A stretch of 64,000 nucleotides of DNA from Nannochloropsis salina CCMP1776 (taxonomy: Eukaryota; Sar; Eustigmatophyceae; Eustigmatales; Monodopsidaceae): assembly GCA_004565275.1 (NCBI GenBank), contig SDOX01000005.1, positions 542,051-606,050 on the forward strand. Reading direction: 5' to 3'. The position numbers were made by a program, and so were the translations under genes. The notes beneath the pieces were generated by a model that did no database searches, was not told where the DNA came from, and saw only the letters and a list, made by a program, of their open reading frames with translations. Shown piece after piece: positions 10,712-22,953 of this stretch (its first letter is position 1; every line of letters begins with the position of its first letter).

Positions 10712-12985
10712 TCACGAGGCCTGACGGTAGTTACCATAGACAGCCGATGGGCCTGCATACTGGTGATGCTGGGCGGGGTAACCTACGAAGGCTTGCTGGT
10801 AGACCTCGGCCGCGTGATACCCCCCATTGGCTGCCCCCCCTCCCCCTCCCCCGCCCCTACTGCCGGCCCCGCCCCCTTCGTAGGTCCCCGAGGTCGCTCC
10901 TGCATATCCCTGTTGCTGGGTTCCGTACAAGTGGGCTCCTTCTGCATATCCTCCGGCGTACTGGCCATCCGCCTGAGCTCCCACTCCGCCTCCGTCGCCA
11001 ACCCCACCCCCCTCCGCGCCCGTTTGCCCCCCTTGCCCCGCTTCCACCTTCCCTCCCTCCCTTCCTACCTCCCGACTCCCCGCCCCGCTGCTCAATTCCC
11101 GCGCCACTCCGCCCACACGGGGGTGGTCGAACCGACAGGTGGGACCGTAAGAGCATTTCCCGGTCCGCAAATAGAAGGCACACGGCTCCTGACCAGGGCG
11201 CAGGGGCAAAGACCCTTCCCCTCCCCCCCCCGCCCCGCTTGACCCGAGACCACCGGCGCCAGCGCGCATGGCCAAGTGCCCGGCGTGGGAGAGGCCCGCC
11301 GGACCCGCGGCCGTGAGGGCGTAGGGGCTGTAAAGACCTTCCAGTCCCGGATGCCCGAAGCCCGGGGCGTGCAGGCCGGTAACATGGGCGTGGGACAGGT
11401 GGGGCCCTCCGTGAACTCCGTTCAGACCCATGAGCGCCCCCTGTAGCTTGTCCAGCGGGTGGTGGAATTTGCACCGGGGCCCATATTGACACCGGCCTGT
11501 GCGGAGGAAGAAAGTGCACTCCTTCTCCCCGGGCCGCTGAGGGAGCTGGGCGAGTGGGGCACCCGCGCCAAAATTGGCGAGCATCTGCTGTCCTGGTAGT
11601 CCCATCATGTCCAGCATACCTCCGCCCGCCGTGCCTTCGTAGTAGCCCATCCCCACCCTCCCCATCGCCAGCATGGCGTGCATGCCCGCGGCCCCTCCAA
11701 CGTGCCCGTTCATCCCCCCCGCTCCCCCAGCACCTGCGTACTGTCCTGCCGCCAGGGCCGTCGCGTGCTCGGGGGCCATCGCGGGGTGGTCGAAGCGACA
11801 AGTCGCTCCAAATTTGCATTTTCCCGTCTTGAGGTAGTAGGAGCACTGTAACTCCCCGGGGCGCATGGGGTAGGGCGTGGCCTGGAGCTGGAGGGTCTGC
11901 TGGATTGCCTCCGGGGGGTGGTCGAATCTGGGTAGTAAGAGGCAGGAAAAGAGGAAGGTGGGGATGGCGGGGTTAAGAGCCCGGCTAGAACGAATCGCTG
12001 CTCCGCGCCACGCATGCGTCGCGTTCGCTGCTCGAGCCAGACATTCTATTTCCAAGACGTTGCCGCGACTGGGCTCTTCCTACTGGCCACCCTTTCCTCC
12101 CCTTCTTACTTGCACGACATCTTGTACTTGCACGTGCCCGTCTTCAAAAAGAATGTGCATTGCTGCTCCCCTGGCCGCCGAGGGTATGACTGGTGAAAGC
12201 GATGAGCCCGCAGGGAGGCGTGAGTCAATGGATCCCCGGAAGGCATGCCATTAAAATCCCTCGCTTTCCGACACTCCCTGCTAAGCCTATGTCCTACAGG
12301 AAGGACCACATTTGCAGAGCACGCCTCCATTCCTGCTTCCGGCCCCACCCCCTAACATTCCCCAAGAAGCGCCCTCCTAGGCCCGGTCTTCTCAGCCTGC
12401 CCCTCTTCCCTCCGCTCACCTCCTTGTTCAGCCCGATCGTCACGTCTGTCGCGGGCGCTACGGTTCCCCAGGTTGGAGTCACATCAGGAGGATGATGGAA
12501 CTTGCATTTCGTGGCATACCTGAAAGGGGGGATGATCGCTAGTAAGTGATGGCGCAGGTCCAGGCTAGGCCAGTGCTAAGTACTCTCCTCTCATTATCTC
12601 TCACTCTGGCCGAACTTGATGCTTTGAATGCAAGTGTAACGGCTTGATATTTTGCTGCTATACGTCTCCCTTACCCTCTTCTTTCTCCCTCCCTCCAGTT
12701 TCCACTTACTTGCAGGTTCCAGTCTTCATATAGTACTGGCACTCCAATTCCCCCGGCCGCTGTGGGTAGCACACAGCTCCGACGCCGTCATCCTCGCCTG
12801 TCGCATGACCCAAAAAGATGTTATCAGTGCTCAATGTCTTTCGTGGTGGCTAAATCGCCTCGCGTCGGACAAAAGGGAACGCGCACTACCGGCACGCCCC
12901 TCGTATGATGGTACTTACCCGCCTCCTCGCCCCCGTGGTAAAGAGGATAGTCTTGGCCAGGTAACTCCATTGTTATCTCCACCAT
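10712..12985 (-). CDS. Five-finger CCCH zinc-finger protein (plant ZFN/HUA1-like)
   Basis: A probable RNA-binding protein. Proposed exons are 12919-12985, 12710-12797, 12420-12519, 12110-12189 and 10712-11927, with phases 1, 2, 0 and 2, giving 516 residues. Each finger follows an RPGExxC lead-in and has C-x8-C-x5-C-x3-H spacing: [80 protein letters not shown] and [20 protein letters not shown]. This regular array is the hallmark of plant ZFN/HUA1-type proteins that bind mRNA. The first two fingers are each cut by an intron; the last three share one exon. The C-terminus is Gly/Tyr/Gln-rich and low in complexity, as in condensate-forming RNA-binding proteins. The start codon is uncertain: an acceptor-like CTACAG lies just upstream of the ATG at 12985, so a further 5' exon is possible. 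Confidence 0.85.
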
Positions 12986-13850
12986 ATCCCTCACAGGCGT
13001 AGGCCTGTAGAATGCGAGGGTTTTGCGGAAGGAAGGAGGGTTAAGCACGGAAAGGCTAATACGAGGGTGGCGAGGCAGGAGCGACGGGCATTTCTTTAGG
13101 GCATTGTGGGGGAGAGAGTGAGCGACGGCCTCCGATGAAAGGGCCGGTCACCTCCATGAGAAAAACATTCGACATTGCAATTCCTTTCAAAAAGACCATG
13201 CCCTTTGTTGAGACTAGTGCCAACCAGTAAGGTTTGCCGCGGTTTTCATGCAACCGGATGAGAAACAGATCAAGACTGGGCCACGCCACTCGGTACGTTG
13301 GCGCGTTCAAGCAATTAAGCGCCTGTCGTGACGGGGCAGCGGCCCTGTTGCACGGTAATTAATTCCCCAAAAAAAGAACTGGACATCCACCTGCCCCCAC
13401 TCTTGGGGTGGCAAGAACCTGCACAAGCTACTCTCTGTACGGGAACGGCGTTTGTCTCACATTCATGCCCGTGCGGCCGCTGATTCGATTGCCTGAAGCC
13501 GCTTCAGGTTCGGGCATCGCCCGTCGAGCGAGAGCGCCCCCGCAAATTGCACTCTACGCCTTAATAATTGCCGTCACTGCCCACGGGAATGAGACATGAG
13601 GCGCGGCGCCGGGCTCCAAAGCCCTGGGAAGCGGGCGCCCTCGCGAGACAGGCGTGGTGTGTTTTTGCACATGGGACGAAGCTGGGCTTGGTCGTGACAG
13701 TATCGGTGCTTGTCTCTCTGGTGTCAGTTTGTTGATCGTCGGCGGTGGACGGGGTCAGAAGAATGTTGTCGTCCCTGGGCGGGAGAACTGGAAGGAAGGG
13801 AAATCCTGCCCTCATCATCACTTGTACAACCACGACAGGATCACTGCACC
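12986..13850. other. Intergenic between divergent CCCH and PrsW-like genes
   Basis: About 860 bp containing both upstream regions. Only short overlapping frames without family resemblance are present. A missing 5' exon of the CCCH gene could lie here. Confidence 0.4.
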
Positions 13851-16401
13851 ATGGCCGAGTGCAATATGATGGCGAGTCGTTGGTCGCACAACCATCGTGG
13901 TAAAGGCATAAAACGAGGGCGGCAGGGCGTGTCATTCCTCTCCCTCCTTGTTGGAGGCTGCTGCCTCTGGACGTCAGGGACAGGTACGTCGTCCGCGTGG
14001 AAGAATGGATAGATGCCCCAAAAGAGATTCAAGCAGGTTGTAAGTGAGGCCTTGCGCGTAAAGGTGTCTTACTTGAGCACAAATGATGCCTGATTGCACA
14101 GCGCATCACGTAGAAAGCCACGTCTCCAATGGAATTAAGGCCTTGGTTCTTGGCAGAACATGAAGCTTTTTTCTTAGTATCCTGGAAACAACATGCCGTC
14201 AACTACTACAAAGTATTGCTGTTCATTAGTAAAAGCGCTTTGATCTGATTTTGACCGTTTTATGGTGTATATTCCTGCAGGCGCCGCCTCTGTGACGCAT
14301 TCCACCCGGGGGTATTTCAGCGGCACGGGAAACACCGCATCCCTTCATGCAAAGAACGATCGCAAAGGCCCGGGAAGGGGGGGGGCAACACGCCGAGGTG
14401 CCCAGTTGGCGGCGTCGACTTCCCCGTCCCCATCCAGCCCGACATCTGTCTCGCCCAGGTCCGAGGGAGTAGGGCACAGCCCCTATAGTACGGGGAGCTC
14501 CGGGAGTAACGGTGACGCGGGTAAGAGGGGTGCGGGAATGAAGGGTGGGATAGGCTCCGAGGGAGGCGGCGGAAGGGGCACGGGAAAGCCGCTCGCCCAG
14601 CCCAAGTACAGGACCCTGCAGCGGCTGCTGCAAGACTTGGAGGAGAGCGACTATGGAGGCATTGGGGCGTGGGGGGAATTCAACACGAACCCCAGGCGCC
14701 GGGTGTCGAGGTCATTCAACTCGGAGGGCGGCGGCGGCGGCGGAGGCACGAGCATGGGTGGGTTCGGGGTGCCTCCGCAGCAGCAGTACTACCAGGGGCA
14801 GGGCGGCGTTCAGCAACAACAAAAGCAGCAACAGGTCGGGGCCGCCCAGGGCGAGCAATTGTCAGGGGGAGGACCGATGGAGGGAGATTCTTACGCACCC
14901 CCGCCGTCACCACAACAAGGCTTCTACTGGGGCCCTTCCAGTCTCCATCAACAGCAACCCCAGCAACCGCCGCCGCAGCAGCCAGAGGTGGGGGGGGGAG
15001 AGGGGGGGGGGAGGGGCGCCTTTGTACAGGGACGGGCGGATGGTGGTCTACCGCAATGAGGAGGACATGCAGGGCATGAGAAGGGGCCCGGTGGGGGACG
15101 CGCTCAGCCTCTTGCTCGACGACTATCCCTCCCGCATCCTCTCCATCGCCTCCCTCGCCCGCCTGGGGCTCCTGGTCCTGACGGCCACAGGCCTGGCGTA
15201 TCTCGCCGTGGTCCCCCGCAACGCCCCCACGGAGCAGTACAACTACCTGTTCAAAACGAACCTCCTCCTCGTCTCCGCCTCCCTGGCTTGGCCCTCCCTC
15301 CTCCTCGGCATCATGTACAACGCCCGTGAGATCAACATCAACTACCTGATCCGCACTTTCTTCACCGCCGCCACGGCTGGATACCTGGGTTCGTTTTTGA
15401 CGGAGATCGTGGCCGCCACGGGCCTCAAGCTCCTCGCCTTCTACCGGCTGGAGCCCCACATGCACGCGGCCTGCCCCGAGATCCCCTCCATTCACCTGCC
15501 CTGGGTCTGGAAGACCGATTGCGTGAGCTACAGGCCCAGGCTCCTGACTCTGTTGATCGCCGACCTCGCCATCAACTGTCTTGCCAGCCCTATCATCGAG
15601 GAGGCCGCCAAGCTGCTCTGCTACCAATGGGGAGGCTGGGTCCGAGCCACCACCCCGCTCCAGGCGCAGGAGCGTGAAGAACAGCGTCGGCAAAGGGAAC
15701 AAGACCAGACACAAGAGCCGGCAGGCCCGAGCGAAGGGGCAAACCCTGACTCGTCTCTCTCTCCAGAGGCGGTCGGCGCCTGGGCCCGTCAATCCCCCCC
15801 AGACCGTCCTCGCAGACGGCCCCTCCGACGCCTTCTCGCCGGCATCCTTTCCTTGCTCTTGACGCCCTTGTCCGCAGGTCCCGGCGGGCGTCGGTACCGT
15901 CGACCTGAGAGCGTGCACTCTACCTTAGTGTACATGACAGCGGCCGCTCTGGGGCTGAAGGCAGCGGACAACGCGCGTCGCATCCTCGTCTACACCAGAC
16001 CTCAAGATACCTCCAAGCCGTTTTTCGCACTGGCCCGGGGGTTCTTTCCCGTCCACGAGCTTTGCGGGGCATTCACTGCGCTCAACCTCGTGCGGCGGGA
16101 CATCTTGGGGGAACGCATGTCGTGGATTCGCCTGCTTGCACCTGCCGTCATCCTCCACTCCATGGCCAATTTCAGGGGAATGAAGCCGATATTTAAATGG
16201 GCTTCCTCGTCGCCGTGGACTGAGATGCAGCTCCAGGCGTTGAGCGCTCCGGACTATGCCACAGCTTTGCAACAGATATGGAAAGCCGTTTGGGGACTGG
16301 TGTGGTTCGCGGTCTTGGCGCGGGTGCTGGGGTACATCATGTTCCGACATTATCTGTTGAGCAAGCAAGTCCGACTCCGGTATGCTGACTACCGATTTTA
16401 G
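13851..16401 (+). CDS. PrsW/CPBP-like intramembrane protease with signal peptide; one frame break
   Basis: Exon 1 (13851-13983) encodes a basic leader and a hydrophobic signal (SFLSLLVGGCCLWTSGTG). It joins 14281 in phase 1. The next part, to about 14985, is low-complexity: Ser/Pro, Gly, then Gln repeats, with a conserved-looking patch PKYRTLQRLLQDLEESDYG. The membrane domain is read from about 15030 to 16401 in a different frame. It has several helices and the hallmarks of PrsW-type glutamyl proteases: SPIIEEAAKLL (EExxK motif), MTAAALGLKAADNARR, FFPVHELCGAF and LLAPAVILHSMANF (late His motif). The two frames meet in G runs at 14988-15018. The only evident intron there (42 bp) does not change frame, so a 1-bp homopolymer error or a true frameshift is likely. 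The signal peptide suggests an endomembrane or plastid-envelope location. Confidence 0.7.
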
Positions 16402-16746
16402 GAGAGAAAAGACTTGTATCGACACATGTATAGGTTGGTTGCCTTGGAATAGCAACAAACATGACTCCAAGTGTACATGGAACAAAAACAATGACTTGAG
16501 AAATAGAGCGGCGTGAGCCGTAAACCGAGCCGTATCCCAACACTGAATTAACATGACCTAAATCTCCCAGTGAATCCTTCCGATTAATTTTACCTCGATC
16601 ATTTTTGACAATCAGTTGTTCCTCGTTCGCTCTGGAACCATTTTGCTCGCTCCGTGACCTTCTGCCTTCAATCTTCGCTGAAGATCACGTTTCCAAGTTG
16701 TCGCACATCCGATACCCACGCTAGCACTGCACCAAGACAGGGATTC
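16402..16746. other. Intergenic between the PrsW-like and UFSP2-like genes
   Basis: About 345 bp with both genes pointing right. It holds the 3' UTR of the first and promoter of the second. Nothing further is supported. Confidence 0.4.
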
Positions 16747-19041
16747 ATGTCTCCCGAAGACGAGCCTGTTGGGGAGCAGTTTTCCTGTCGGGTCGTTGAT
16801 AACACCCTAGCATGGCTGTCACGCGCTGTCCGTGAAGACGAGAAGGGCTACTTGGTCGGGCACGCATGTCCGGGGCGGCGCTTGCCCGACGTATTAGGCG
16901 CACTGGCCCGACTCAAGAACAGTGAGATTTGGATGGATGATGCAAAGGTAATCTTTGAGGGCGTACAGGGTGAGCCACATCAACATGGAAATGAAATGTT
17001 GATGATCGGATTACAGACGTTATCATTGCTTTTGTTATATCTGCTTCCCCAGGAGCTTCAATGTCACCTTCCCGCTGGCTTACAAATAGTGGGGCTTTAT
17101 GGTCCCTCCGCCGTTGAGGATACGAGCGTCCTTAAAAGAATGCAACTTCCTTCCCCTGGCATTCTTGCTGGAATTGAAAATAGCTCCCTCGCTTTCCGAG
17201 ACTTGCAGGTTCGAACGGGGGTTGTGCATTCTGGCTCGTGATAACAAACAAATCCATGTTCCCTGCAAGCACTTTCTTATCTGCATCTTTATGCTTTCTA
17301 CTAACTTCCTTCCTCGTACAAATATAAGGGTAGCATTGTCGGAGTACAAGCGACCGATGGTCTGAGTCTGCTGATGGCGGACTACGTCATATTGCGCCTT
17401 CCATGGAGCTTACCAACCCATTGGGACGGCAAATTTTCCGAAGAATGCTTGCATCTTTACTTCAAGGCTGTTCCTGACGCAAGCAAAGGAGGCGGCAGAG
17501 TGTTGCCTGTGCCTCTTGGTCACTCCTTTTGCTCGAAAGCCCCCGCTCTCGTGGACGTCTTCTCCCACGCCGCGGTGGGGGGAGCCACTGCTGCAGACGC
17601 AATGGCTAGAAGAGATGGCCCTGACGCAGAGCAAAGGAATGCTAGGAGCACAAGTTCGGGCAAGAAATGTAGGAAGGCAAAGGGGGCCGGTAAGGGTGGA
17701 GGGAAAAGCCAAGGCCTGGTTGGGGGAGTGGATTCGGTGGAGGCTCTTGTCACTCTTGACGACATGGTGCGCTACACCCCCATTGGTCTTGTCTTGGACG
17801 TAATACTCTTGCGCTCCCTATCATCGGACTCCCCCAAGCAAAGCTACGGCGCGCGGATGGCTAAGAACGGGTGCTTCAGGCACCCAACGGCCATGATGGT
17901 CGCTAGTGGAACCGAAGGGAAATTCTGCGGCATGATAAAAGGCGACTTACTTGTGTATGTGGCACGGAAGGCACTCTTCGCGTCAGTCAAAGAAAACATT
18001 TTCGCTGGCATGCGGCAGGGGTGGCACACCGCCCGTCGAAGTCTACTGGCAGCGAAGGGGCAGTGCCCGTGTGCCCCTTGCTGGGAAGTAAGGCATTTCT
18101 ATGCACTGGACCCCCGCCATGGCCTTTCAAACGCTTGTTCTCCCCTCGCTTTTCCTCTGTCCATGAGTACAGCCCTTAGCCTCGTCGGCGCAGATGGAAT
18201 ATGCTTCCCCGGTCAAGAAGATGACCGCTCAGACCTGCTCGCAGGAAGGAAGGCGGTTCACGAGCGACTGAAGTTGCCGCTCAACAGGCCAGCGTTTCGT
18301 ACTACATGTGCCTTACGCCTTGCTCCATCCGCGCTCAGCGTCGGGGACGAGGGGGCTACGGGCGTGTATCAGGGTCCACGGATGCTGCAAGACGTGCACA
18401 CGGGCCTTTCCCGGTCGAGCGTGGCCGGTGGGGCCCAGCACCTGGTCGACGGCTCGTACCTCTTCTACCACTACCTGGTAGACCACGTTGACGACAGGGG
18501 GTGGGGCTGCGCGTACAGGTCATTGCAAACCCTGGTCTCCTTTTTCCGTCTGGCGCACTACACCACAGTGCCCGTGCCCTCCCATCGAGAGATACAGCAG
18601 GTACTGGTCGACATAGGCGATAAGGCGGATGACTTTGTAGGATCTCACGAATGGATCGGCAGCATGGAAGTAGGCTACTACCTCGACCAAGCGCTGGGCC
18701 TTGAGTGGCGAAGCGTCTCGGCGCCGTCAGGATTGGCGCTCGCGGAGAGGGCGGTGGAACTTGCCGCGCACTTCGACTCAGAAGGGACGCCCGTTATGAT
18801 GGGCGGGGGCAGTCTGGCCTTCACTTTGCTAGGGGTGGACTTGAATGAGGCAACCGGAGAAGTAGCCTTCTTGATCCTGGATCCCCACTATACGGGGCCC
18901 GAGGACTTGGAAGTAGTGCAACACAAAGAGATGGTCCTTGCAGGACGCAAGGCCAGGGCGTGCGAATGGCGATTGCCGGCAAGCTTTACACAAAATTGTT
19001 TTTTTAACTTATGCTTGCCTCAGCGGCCGAAATTGTATTGA
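16747..19041 (+). CDS. UFSP2: UFM1-specific protease (UFSP2-type, peptidase family C78)
   Basis: These cysteine proteases mature UFM1 and remove it from ER-associated targets. Proposed exons are 16747-16947, 17053-17208 and 17329-19041, all phase 0, 689 residues. The catalytic domain is the last ~230 residues: a lead-in YLFYHYLVDHVDDRGWGCAY with the active Cys, RSLQTLVSFF, SHEWIGSMEVGYYLD, GTPVMMGGGSLAFTLLGVD, and the Asp-Pro-His of LILDPHYTG. It ends with WRLPASFTQNCFFNLCLPQR, as in UFSP2. The N-terminal ~450 residues correspond to the variable targeting region, with a Lys/Gly-rich insert (KKCRKAKGAGKGGGK). The second intron uses an unusual GTTCGA donor and a TAAG acceptor, so that junction is the weakest point. 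Confidence 0.85.
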
Positions 19042-19086
19042 CCTGGTCCGCGCACGGCTTGAAGGGCACATAGAGTCTTTAAAGTA

Positions 19087-22000
19087 TCATTTGTGAATGG
19101 TTGTGTCCGAAATCGCTGTCTTTTCGTCATATTCCTCTTTCTTATCCTCGGCCAGCTTATGCTTTAAAAGGAGCGCGTCCACCTCCTCAGGCGTTAGACG
19201 CGTTAGTTGCTCTTCCACAATGGGCTTACCGCAGATGGGATCAAGTACCTGCTTCCCCCCCCACCCCTCCGTCTCGATGTAACGAAGATATGCAGAGAAA
19301 AGTGCGGGCAAACCTGAATTCGGGCATATGCACCAATCCTCTCTCTCCATGTGGCAACCTGAAACAATACACATGGGCAGAGCAGCCGAATGGGGACCTG
19401 GGCATGTCAATTCAGTAACTGGGAGAGGGGTGTGGCATATAGGACAGGGTGACACTAGGTCAAGACGCCGGGTGTCGACGGCCGACCCATTCCTGTCTGT
19501 GGTCAAACTTTGTCGACGTACGATAGTTTCTATTGTGCGACAGATCTTGCGATCCAACTCTTGTCGATATTGAGGTTTTGCAATCAAGTGCGCGGCATAG
19601 TAATGCGCGGCACTCGTCAAACCTGCTCGCTCGCACTGGAGGACAACAGACGAAAACAAGCGAATCAAGTGGCCTGGAAAGCACGCCGCGTGCCGAGCAA
19701 CTCGCAATAAGATGTAGGCGACATTTATGTGATCTCCCTGGCGAAGTAGAATTGTGACGAGGAGATAGGAATGCAGCACAACAAAGCGTAATCGAAGAGG
19801 CTCGATGGTGGCGAGTGGCATATTTAAACGGGTCAGATCTTGAAGCGCGACATGGACAACGCTGCGAGCTTCAGCATATTTATTGTCTGCTTGCATTTCA
19901 TCGGCTCTTGCTAAGGTAGCGTCAACTAGAAGGGGACCATCTTTCAATGCCACAGAAAGTTGGCTTAGGCATCTTAAGTCTTTCCCCGGTCCTTCGGACA
20001 GAAAAGCGACTAAAGTGATGTACTCTGCGCTTGAGGAGTCTCCCTTTTTAGCCACGATGTGCATGGCTTCCTCAATGGTTCCAGCCCTCAAGAACATGGA
20101 CAATGCCTTATCGATTTGGCGCAATCTGTCGTATAGACGACCGGCATCTACCCACGCATGACTTTGCAAATGAAAGTCAAGGATGTGCTGAACACTTTTT
20201 CCCTTCTCTAACAGGAGCCGTGCGTAGTCTTCCAACGCATGATGCGATTTCGCCATCTCGAAGGCTTCATCAGATCTCTCTGCCAATAGCATAAAATCCA
20301 AGCACAACGTGATATCCCCGCGCTCTCGACAATGCCTAGCTGCCAATAAAGCCCCTGTTACACACCCCGTTTCCCGTACTAATGTAAATGCTTTATGAGG
20401 GTCACTCAGCAGACATAATTTTATGACGTTGTCACGATCGCCTGCTTTTTCGTAAGCAAGGATTGCGGTTGCGTCCTTCCCGTTTTCTTCGCATGCTTTC
20501 GCATACAAGCCATGCAGCTTTTGAGCTTTAAGCTCTTCCACAAGAGGAACCGCATTAGCGAAAGCCTTTTCTTCAATGTAAATACAAGCAGCACGCATTT
20601 TTTTTCCCGCACGCAGGTATAACGCTGCTGCGTCAATCTTAGTAGCTTTCGTACTCTCCAGGATACGTGCGCACTCGCACATGAAGTTTTTTACGGATTG
20701 ATCGCTACCATCAGTCATGCCGTCTTTTCTGTTTTTTTCATCTGTAAATGATAGCACCATGTCCATCCCTTTTTTAACATGGCCAAAACGAAGTGTGCAT
20801 CGAGTACTTCCAAATTTACATTTCATGAGAGACTGATGACATGTTATTGAGCCATTAGCAAGCCATTTTTCTGCTCTTTCATAAATACGAAGGGCCCCCT
20901 CATAGTCCCCCTGTTGCATTTCGAGCTGCTCTGCATAATCCAAGGCCACTGCACCAACATCTTGTGGGGCGACAGTGTGAGCCAATTCTAATGCTTGTCG
21001 AAATTGCAGCAGGTCTCGATGCAAATCCACGGCAGCTGCTGGGCGCGACGAGGCCAAGAATAGCTTTTCAGCGTGTGAATACCGACCAAATAGGGACGCC
21101 ACGTGGCCTGCAACAAGGCTCTTGTCTTCAATATGCTGCAGCTTTTCCAGAGCAACGACCATACCCCCGTCCCCCAGTGCACGATAAACCTCGATAGCCA
21201 TTGGAATATTTACGACTTCTATAGCTTTGCTGCATAAAGCCAGCCAAAATGATCGTTTATTTAATTGATAAGCAAAAGTGTTAGCCTTTTTTAGATGCAA
21301 AAGTGCAAGAGACCGTTTGAACATCTCAACAAGTGAGGCCTCGCGCTCCTTTCCTCCAATAAAGTCGGCCTCCGGATAGGACGGAGCTCGCAAAATACGA
21401 GCTTTCTTTTGCCCCAGAAACAGCAGGCTGCCCTTACACGCAAGAACAGGTAGCCCATATTTCGATGTCCGGATTTCGTAGGCGACCGGCTTGGTCGTGA
21501 CATCGCCTTCTTTAGAAATCTCGAGATGACCTACCTTTACAAGACTCGGACCCGCTATGCTAACCGCCAAGTACACATACGTGTGGAGGTAACTCGTCTC
21601 ATCCAATATGTGCAAAATGTCACGATCGACTGAATCCCAGACAACTTGAGACACTTTTATACCCGTGGGAAAGTCGGGAAGACGAAGAACTAAGCAGTCC
21701 GCAGTGTACGCTGCGGGATTGTATAAATAGCACACTTCCCTATGGTCACATATCAGTACACGTGTACCCAAGTTGTTCGGGAAAAATCTTGTGGTGGACG
21801 GAAGAAGGGGCTGGGCAGCTGTAGTCGACACGAAATCCCATGCGTGCAGTGAAAAAAGGTGTATCTACGAATATATAGTTTTAAGGAAAGCATTGAAGTG
21901 AGTGCGAGGACGACGATTGAGAAAAAGACATAGGAAGGCGTACCTTTCCACAATCATGATCGTAAAGAAATAGAAAGTGATTTGTCATGGCGATTCCCGA

Positions 22001-22596
22001 AAAATGCGTCTCGGGTGTCTGATAGACTGTTTTGTTGCGCGTGATACGTTGCATTACATGAAAAAGAGAGGAAATTTTTCAACCTAATTGAAGCAGCTTA
22101 TTTAAGAGTAAGCCGTACCGGTATCAAACCATCGCTCCGATTTGAAAATGTCTTTTCGACAAGTGTACGTATTTTTCCGTTTCGTGCGGCCGGTCCGCGG
22201 GGCATCTTGATCCAGGGCGTGCAGGATAACTTGAGGCGGAGAGCTTGCAAAGCGTACTGCAGCGTATTGGTCATTCAGGCAGATTTGCAGTACATTCGCA
22301 GGATAACTTATCTTAAAAGAATCTTTATTTGATGCTCCTTTTTGTTCGAAAGAGTAAAACGATATCCTTTCGCTCTGAGCTTCCTGACAGACAGCTACGT
22401 GACGTCCGCCAACAGCTAGGAGTGAGAGACGTGGTAATGCAGACGCGAAAGAATCTCTCTCGCACGACCCTTGATTTACATTGGGCAACGTAAAGATTGT
22501 TTCCGGACTCTCAACACCATCTTTGACGGCTAGTATAATGACACTGTCATTCGTCGAAATGTAAGCCAACAAATTCCCCCACGTCGCGTAAAGCAT
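19087..22596 (-). CDS. IFT144: Intraflagellar transport protein IFT144/WDR19, lacking the first propeller
   Basis: IFT144 is a core subunit of the IFT-A complex that drives retrograde transport in cilia. Proposed exons are 22119-22596, 21944-22026 and 19087-21864 (phases 1 and 0). They encode the second beta-propeller (LYATWGNLLAYISTND, VLQICLNDQYAAVRF, GIAMTNHFLFLYDHD, SLHAWDFV, FFPNNLGTRVLICD), the long TPR solenoid, and the C-terminal zinc-binding end (CPICHTPLP, GCHMEREDWCICPN, PICGKPIVEE). The order matches human WDR19 throughout. The first propeller, about 350 residues in relatives, is absent: an acceptor-like GGTAG precedes 22600, but only about 350 bp remain before the oppositely oriented CSN7 gene. 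The ATG at 22596 is therefore provisional. The 926-codon last exon is fully open, arguing for selection on the remaining part. Confidence 0.85.
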
Positions 22597-22953
22597 GGGC
22601 CTACCGTGAAAAAGTAAAAAATGTGTTCGGAAATTTGAAACCACAAGAGGTTGTCACAGGTACATCGTTGTCCAGATTACAATTGTTTGAAACATGACTG
22701 TCTCAGTATCCTGCTGTCAACGCAGTGACTCGACAAAAATTGGTAACTCAATTTTTGGGAATAAGCGGGGGGCAGGAGGTTCTCTCTTACCGTGACGGCT
22801 AGGAGCTGCTTCGCCGCAACTCGCTTAGGAAAGGCTTTACTCTGGAACTTGTTGAGCAGTCCGCCAGGCTAGCTTCATTGTCATGTACCCTCAAGTTTTT
22901 CCGACATCACATGACAATCAGGCGGCATACTTGTGCGCGAATAGCTAAGAAAA
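22597..22953. other. Head-to-head spacer between IFT144 and CSN7
   Basis: On the reverse strand a GTAAGA donor at about 22791-22796 follows an open stretch (NKFQSKAFPKRVAAKQLLAVT) but that frame has no ATG before an upstream stop. It may be a 5' UTR exon. No first-propeller sequence of IFT144 is visible. Confidence 0.4.

Noticed and set aside
10141-11316. Forward open frame of 391 codons rich in Pro/Arg
   Set aside because: It is antisense to the CCCH gene and has the low-complexity composition of a shadow frame.
14716-15918. Reverse open frame of 400 codons
   Set aside because: It is antisense to the PrsW-like membrane domain and has no helices or motifs.
17201-17225. tRNA-like T-arm sequence (GGTTCGAAC)
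   Set aside because: It sits at a UFSP2 exon edge and no acceptor stem or D/anticodon arms can be drawn around it.
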